A DNA stretch of 64,000 bases, from contig CM077831.1 of assembly GCA_039720395.1 (NCBI GenBank), positions 16,298,982 through 16,362,981 of the forward strand. The letters are read 5' to 3'. Shown piece by piece: positions 58,508-64,000 of the stretch. Every line of letters starts with the position of its first letter. Position 1 is the first letter of the stretch. The position numbers and the translations under genes were made by a program. Origin of the DNA: Liquidambar formosana. Lineage: Eukaryota > Streptophyta > Magnoliopsida > Saxifragales > Altingiaceae. The notes beneath the pieces were generated by a model that was given only the letters and a program-made list of their open reading frames with translations, made no database searches and was not told the origin of the DNA.

Positions 58508-59260
58508 TACCTTTTCGGTATAAGCTGATTGATGGATAAGAATTCCATTTGATTTATGCTCGATCTACAGGCCGAGACAATACTTTGTTCTCCTTAAATC
58601 TTTCATCTCAAATTCTTTTTTCAAATATTCAGCAGCTTTCATGAGCTCTTCAGGAGTCCCAATTAAATTTATATCATCAACATAGACTGCAATGATAGCG
58701 AATCCAGATTCTGATTTCTTTATAAATACACAAGGGCATATAGGATTATTAATATATCATTCTTTAACTAAGTACTCACTGAGACGATTATACCACATTC
58801 TTCCAGATTGTTTTAATGCATACAAGGATCGTCTCAGTTTAATTGAGTACATATTTCGTGGTTGTGATGTATTTGCTTCAGGCAATTTGAATCCTTCAGG
58901 GATCTTCATATATATATCTGCATCAAACTTTCCATATAAATATGCAGTAACTACGTCCATAAGACGCATGTCAAGTCCTTCTGAGACTGACAGACTAATT
59001 AAATATCGAAATGTAATGGCATCCATTACAGGTTAATATGTTTCTTCATAATCAATCTCAGGTCTCTGCAGGAAACCTTGTGCTACTAAACGAGCTTTAT
59101 ATCTGACGATCTCATTTTTATCATTACGCTTTCTTACAAACACCCATTTGTAACCCACGGGTTTCACATCATTGGGTGTTAGGACTACAGGTCCAAATAC
59201 TTTACGTTTTTCTAGCGAATCCAATTCTGCTCTTTCCACTTTAACCAATCAGGTCTACTG
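58508..59260 (-). pseudogene. Copia reverse transcriptase (stops and shifts)
   Basis: Frames at 59033-59248 (YKWVFVRKRNDKNEIVRYKA, LVAQGFLQRPEIDYEETY) and 58757-59026 (VVTAYLYGKFDADIYMKIPE) carry the RT_2 blocks. YVDD lies near 58674-58685. An in-frame TAG at 58565-58567 sits just before IEHKSNG. Stops also separate the blocks near 59030 and 58755. Confidence 0.9.
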
Positions 59261-60300
59261 TGACATTCGTCTACAGTGCGTGGTTCGAGATCATCATCAT
59301 CTTTCGAAATTTCAGTAGCTACTGCGAAAGAAAATACATAATTAATAACCACTTCTGAGCGATCCCACAATTCTTTTGTACATGTATAGTTTATGGAAAT
59401 TTCTTCATTTCCATGCACATATGCCTCTTTATTGTTTTCTGTCTCTTCAGGGACATTTTCCTTTTCAGGAGTTATTAAATCAGAATTTGTGGGAATATTT
59501 ATTTCTTGTTCAATAGCCTCTTCCGGAGTACTATTTTCTATATTTTGTTGCCCTTTTATTTTCCTCTTCCGGGGAACTAAATCTTTTGATCCCAAGGGTT
59601 TACCACGCTTCAGGCGTGTAGTAGATGATTCATTTGCTGCAATAATAGTAGACTTACCAATTGGTACATTGATCTTTGCTGGTGTACCAATAGATGATTC
59701 ATTAATAACTACTTCTGAGCGATCCCACAATTCTTTTGTACATGTATAGTTTATGGAAATTTCTTCATTTCCATGTACATATGCCTCTTTATTGTTTTCT
59801 GTCTCTTCAGGGACATTTTCCTCTTCAGGAGTTATTAAATCAGACATTGTGAGAATATTTATTTCTTATTCAATAGCCTCTTCCGGAGTACTATTTTCTA
59901 TATTTTGTTGCCCTTTTATTTTCCTCTTCCGGGGAACTAAATCTTTTGAACCCAAGGGTCTACCACGCTTCAGGCGTGTAGTAGATAATTCATTTGCTGC
60001 AATAATAGTAGACTTACCAATTGGTACATTGATCTTTGCTGGTGTGTTTGCAGCCGGTATATAAGACTTAGTTATTTTTGCTGCGTCTGTAAATGCATCA
60101 GGCATTTGATTAGCAATCTTCTGAAGATGAGTGATCCTCTGTACTTCAGTTTCACATTGAGCAGTACGTGGATCAAGATGGGACAAAGATGGTACATTCC
60201 AAGAAAGTTCACGTCGTTCTTCTATCAGTGGATTTCCTCCTCCTAACGACGGGAACTGTGTTTCATCAAAATGACAATCTGCAAATCTTGCTGTAAAAAC
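59212..60300 (-). pseudogene. Copia integrase C-terminal/linker region with in-frame duplication
   Basis: Integrase C-terminal wording (ARFADCHFDETQFPSLGGG, WNVPSLSHLDPRTAQCE, QKIANQMPDAFTDAAKITKS) leads into a variable linker with SSTTRLKRGKPLGSKD-type basic motif and EENVPEETENNKEAYVHGNE. The linker is present twice because of the 360-bp tandem duplication at 59341-60045. Stops and shifts near 59850 and 60185 split it. Confidence 0.85.
59341..60045. repeat. 360-bp tandem duplication within copia pol
   Basis: 59341-59685 and 59701-60045 match base for base over long stretches (offset exactly 360), with only scattered changes, for example ccatgcacat versus ccatgtacat. The offset is a multiple of three, so the duplication keeps the frame. 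Confidence 0.93.
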
Positions 60301-60310
60301 ATCACTTTGT

Positions 60311-62180
60311 GAGTTTGGGTGTGTGAATTCTTACCATACTGTGATTACCATCCCTTACCATCATTGTGATTATGTTAAAGTATAAAGATCTTTATGTTAG
60401 AGCACTTCTAGTGCGCTAGTTTCAATTGTGCTTATAATCGTATAGAAGAGAAAATATTTAATATGAGCTTCTACCCCAAAATCATAGTGGTAATATAAAG
60501 ATATTCCTCATTTCCATTGTTAATGGTTTCAATATGATAACTATTTACGATGTAAATTTTTAAAACTCAATAAATTTCTTCTACTTCTGGTAGAATATAA
60601 AGAATTGTCAACATAAATTTTTGTTCTTTTTGGCAATATTATATTTGCTCTTCTGGAACCTTCAATTAGGTTAGATGAACCTCATATGGTATTGACAATA
60701 GTTTTGAATAATGATAAATATTGGAAATTTAATGATTGTGTGAGTTATAGCACTGTCTTCCAGACATATATTTTTAACAATCATCTTGAAATTAGATCTG
60801 CAATATCATATTGCAATTCATATTTGATTTCCCGTATACTAGTTTATAAATTATGCTTGTTTTCAGGTGAGTATATAGGGGAACATATATTCACTAGATA
60901 TATACGTGAAGTAATTAGTACACCTACAATAGTATTTACAAGGCAAGAATTATTAAAATATTTTCACAATCTTGCCACTCTATTCAGTGTATTGTCACAT
61001 TTTGCTATCTTGAAAATATTTATCTATATAAAATTTTGCAATAAATTGATCATTTTCAAAAGAATCAAATATCAAAAGAATTATGGTCACAAATATTTAA
61101 TTTCAATGGTCATCAAATTTAATGATGAAATGGTTTTGATAATAATCAAAAAATTGGCCAACAAATAATTTCAAACTCATAAATCAAAATAGATTGTTAT
61201 CACGTAGTAAGTAAAACCAATTTACTTGTTTTATAAAGCTTTATGACCATTTTTTTTTTTTTAATATGATAGAGAAAATAATTCCATATTGATACATATG
61301 CCAAGGTATCTTTACCACAGTTAGAGTAACTTACCCAAAGCACTAGTACTTCTCCAATGGCAGAATAGAATTAATAGATAGCCTTTCATCAATTCTTCAA
61401 GGTTTGCTTAGGCAATTGGCACTATTGGGAGTGCCTTTAATTAAACTAACGCATGCCAAAATGGGGCTAGGATTCTTAATGGGCTGCAAAGACAATCTCC
61501 AGTTGGTCTCTCTAGTTCTCAAAATGCTACTAATAAGTAGCAAAAAATCTGTAATCTGCTCCAAGTACAATGACTAAATCTGAAATTTTAGTGAAACAAT
61601 TTGTGATGCGTATAAATGAATTTTTATATGTTCAATCCAAAAAGAAATGGGCTTTGCGGTTTATATCACTTAAAAGTATATCAAATGTACTTTGTAACCT
61701 CAAAATTTGGTAGAGAAATACCTAGCAAAACCCATTCAAAAATATTTTTAAATATTGAGTTAGTGCTGTCTAGCAGAAATCCCAGATTCAGGTGTACCAC
61801 AAAATAATTACGCAAAAAAATACCAAATGGTCACCCAATGACACGAAAATTGGTAGGATGTTAGCCCAACAAGTCAGTGACAAAATTCAATTCATTTCAT
61901 CTCAAAATCATAACTAGAACTAAAGTTATGAATTAAATGGTAAAATGGGTTCGTGCTGTCAACACAGTATAACACACAAAACCTCAACCAAGTATTTACT
62001 TAAAACACTTATCTCGTAGGTTTATTTTATAAACCGATGCTTATTTCTTCAGTGTCATTCCACTTCTAGTGGTTTGGTATTTTATTTTTCCACACCAAAT
62101 ATATTCATTCCACTTCTGGTGGTTTGATATTTCATTGCTCCACTTCTAGTGGTTTGATATGTCATTAATCCACTTCTAGT
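60311..62180. other. AT-rich region with dispersed CACTTCTAGTG palindromes
   Basis: No credible gene is present; a 160-codon + frame at 60686-61168 looks like chance in very AT-rich DNA. Short palindromes of the form ccacttctagtgg occur near 60403, 62070, 62110, 62140 and 62170, and a variant (ctacttctggtag) near 60580. Parts resemble retroelement LTR or leader DNA, but no termini were found. Confidence 0.4.
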
Positions 62181-62190
62181 GGTGTGAACC
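62050..62190. repeat. Four tandem ~30-40-bp units with ccacttctagtgg palindrome
   Basis: Units carry (a/t)tccacttctagtggtttgatat with a spacer (cattgct, cattaat). The five-base arms ccact/agtgg flank tct. Start points are near 62068, 62108, 62139 and 62169. Confidence 0.8.
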
Positions 62191-64000
62191 CCGGAAATTG
62201 GGCCCACGAGGGATTGAAAAGAAAGTGGGTTTGAAAAAGAAAAAGGAAAGGAGTCGCCACCTTATTTTTTAAAGGAAACAAGGAAAACCCTAAAAATCAG
62301 GTTGTTTTAGGAAAACAATTTGAATGACTCCATAAAAAAAGGAAAGGCAAAAACCAATCTTTTGAAAACCAAAGAAATCGGGGATTCGGAGGCTAAGTTA
62401 TGACATGAGAAGGTTCTAGGCAAAGCCTATAGGCACCCATGTCACCCTTTCGGTCTCTCAGTTCATTTGGGCTAAATTAAAGTCTTTCCATACAAAAATC
62501 AGCAAGTATATCATCACAAGAATTGCATGCATATCATATATTTCATTCATCCATCCATGCATAATAAGCAAATAAAAACAGAAAATAAAGAAAAAGAAAA
62601 CAAAACAAAAATAAACCTAGGATGCTTGGATCCTAGAACGGACTTGAACCTCACGAAGAGCGCCTACGTACCATGCAACGAAATACATGGATCAAAGTCC
62701 ACGTAGTTCGATTAGAATTAGGGTTAAGACCTAATATAAACCTATGGTTAAAACCCTAGGTTTCCTTATTTGATCAAAAGAGTTGAATTTGATAGAAAGT
62801 TTGATTTTAGGAAAGAAATCCACAAAATGGAAACTTTAATAAAAACCAGAATTTTGTTGGTTAAGGAAACCTCTAATTAAACCATAGGACTTGTATTAAA
62901 AATTAACCCTAGATAGGGAGAAGAGAATGAGTTAAGAAGAAAGGTGAATTGGGGCACCTTCACACCCACTTACTTGAGCGCAATTAGCTCCAAGCATTTA
63001 GCCATTTCAGACATAAGCAGCCCTATTTGCCATAGGACAAATACCACACCTATTTGCACCCTTACAAGTGCTCAAAACCATGCAAAAACACTAACATGCA
63101 AATCTGGACAGAATAGTATTATGACCTAAAATCATCCACTAAGCATGTCAATAGCAAAAACAGCGAACAATAATAAGTCCTAACATATTCCTAGAACCAT
63201 ATCATGCATAAAAACCCTAAAACATACTAACATGCATGCAAAACTATCATGTTTACTCCATATGAAAAACATATACAGCAAACACGAAGAAAAACCAAAT
63301 AAAAAAGTCTACTTTATCATGCTATATGAAAACAAACACGAAACAATGACTCTAAAACCCTAAACTCACAAATATGCTTAAAAACATACAAAACATACTT
63401 TAATCATGCTAAAACCAAACTAAACAGAAATTAAATCATGCATATTAACTAACTAAAGCAATATAACATGATGAAAATCCTAACTCTAACATGCAATGAC
63501 ACTAATCCTAGCACAAGGACAAACAGGAGCACAAGAATCATAACTATGCATTAAAAACCTAAAGGACAGCCTTAAAGCATGCTAAACAGTAGATAAAAAA
63601 TAGATATTCCATGTATATTAACTAGCTAGAGTGTTAATACATGATAAAAAAGTCACCTTTAACATGCAATAAGCCTAACCCATATGAGAACCTAGTTTAA
63701 GCTTGAACAGAGAAGGAGAATACCTTAGGAAGTGGCTCCCCTTGTGTTTGTAATTGTTCGTGGCTCCTCAGGTCTTTAGAGTGAATCAAACCAACACGAA
63801 TCCTCCTCTTTGTCAAAGTGGTATCACAGCAAAGAGATCAAAACTCACTCGACTTTGAAAAGAAATAGAAAACAAAAAGAGAACAAGAGAAAAGAAAAAG
63901 TGATTCTCGTCACTTTGCAGCAGCAGCAACTTCAATCGCGTTTTTGGGTATGAAAACGTTGTATTTGGACAAAGCTTGTGAAATACAAAGTTGTAGAGAA
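62181..64000 (-). repeat. Dispersed repeat family, copy 2 (inverted relative of 4600-6030)
   Basis: The minus strand follows the same landmark order as 4600-6030: ccttaggta-type start, ggcttattgcatgttaaag, gttaatatacatg, tactattctgtccag, tggatcc and ggtgcctataggctttgcct. It ends with aataaggtggcgactcc and gggttcac near 62181. It continues past the window end. Frames in it (for example 62944-63129, +) are not credible genes. Probably an LTR or leader of a large retroelement. Confidence 0.6.

Larger units (their letters stand above)
57143..60310 (-). mobile_element. Truncated Ty1/copia element (3' half)
   Basis: On the minus strand this shows the integrase C-terminal region (from ~60300), RT, RNase H, a non-coding tail, a polypurine tract and a 3' LTR. 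Gag, protease and the integrase catalytic core are missing and no 5' LTR is found. The break is near 60300, where homology (DVFTARFADCHFDETQFPSL) stops. Its RNase H frame is intact for 277 codons, so it is younger or better preserved than the copia element at 13937-20027. It belongs to a different lineage, judging by LTR, tail and protein wording. Confidence 0.88.

Noticed and set aside
59393..60064. Plus-strand frames of about 100 codons, repeated twice
   Set aside because: They are the antisense of the duplicated copia linker.
60686..61168. A 160-codon + frame in AT-rich DNA
   Set aside because: Composition is Ile/Tyr/Lys/Asn-rich as expected by chance; no domain or homologous wording is recognised.
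4600..64000. The inverted repeats at the two ends as terminal repeats of one huge transposon
   Set aside because: The copies differ in flanks, have no target duplication, and one continues past the window; dispersed copies of one family explain them.

Overview
This is plant nuclear DNA, most likely from a eudicot, probably a woody one (inferred from the MED13 protein and the retroelement families; I cannot name the species). It holds one real protein-coding gene: MED13, the large subunit of the Mediator kinase module, on the + strand at 29093-55899. I rebuilt 22 coding exons by hand. Their phases agree at every junction and they sum to 5,934 coding bases (1,977 aa plus stop). Everything else with coding character is a transposable element or a gene relic.

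Layout. 1-0.7 kb: relic of a plant mobile domain gene (-). 2.0-3.4 kb: two adjoining tandem arrays, the second with a two-monomer higher-order period. 3.5-9.8 kb: degenerate LTR-retroelement-like repeats without genes. 9.85-13.9 kb: a 1.9-kb LTR with an initiator-tRNA-Met primer site but no gag-pol. 13.9-20.0 kb: a complete but decayed Ty1/copia element (-) with both LTRs, inserted into a ~180-bp tandem repeat that resumes at 20.0-20.6 kb. 20.6-22.9 kb: microsatellites, short repeats, a possible hAT relic and a MITE. 22.97-26.65 kb: a 5'-truncated LINE (+) with a 17-bp target-site duplication. 26.7-28.5 kb: intergenic.

MED13 spans about 27 kb, of which only 5.9 kb is coding. Its introns hold a LINE nested inside another LINE in opposite orientation (intron 16), two short minus-strand LINE ends (introns 18 and 21), an apparent 14-bp LINE micro-insertion with a 20-bp target-site duplication (intron 19), and a Stowaway-type MITE (intron 21). 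Most of these LINEs end in the same short 3' sequence, which suggests one active family.

Downstream, 57.1-60.3 kb is a second copia element (-) that keeps its 3' LTR, RNase H and RT but lacks gag, protease and the integrase core. It carries an in-frame 360-bp duplication. 60.3-62.2 kb is AT-rich with scattered short palindromes. 62.2-64.0 kb is an inverted relative of the repeat at 4.6-6.0 kb. I found no tRNA, rRNA, CRISPR array, or gene cluster suggesting an undescribed system. The most interesting material is the record of retroelement insertion inside and around MED13.
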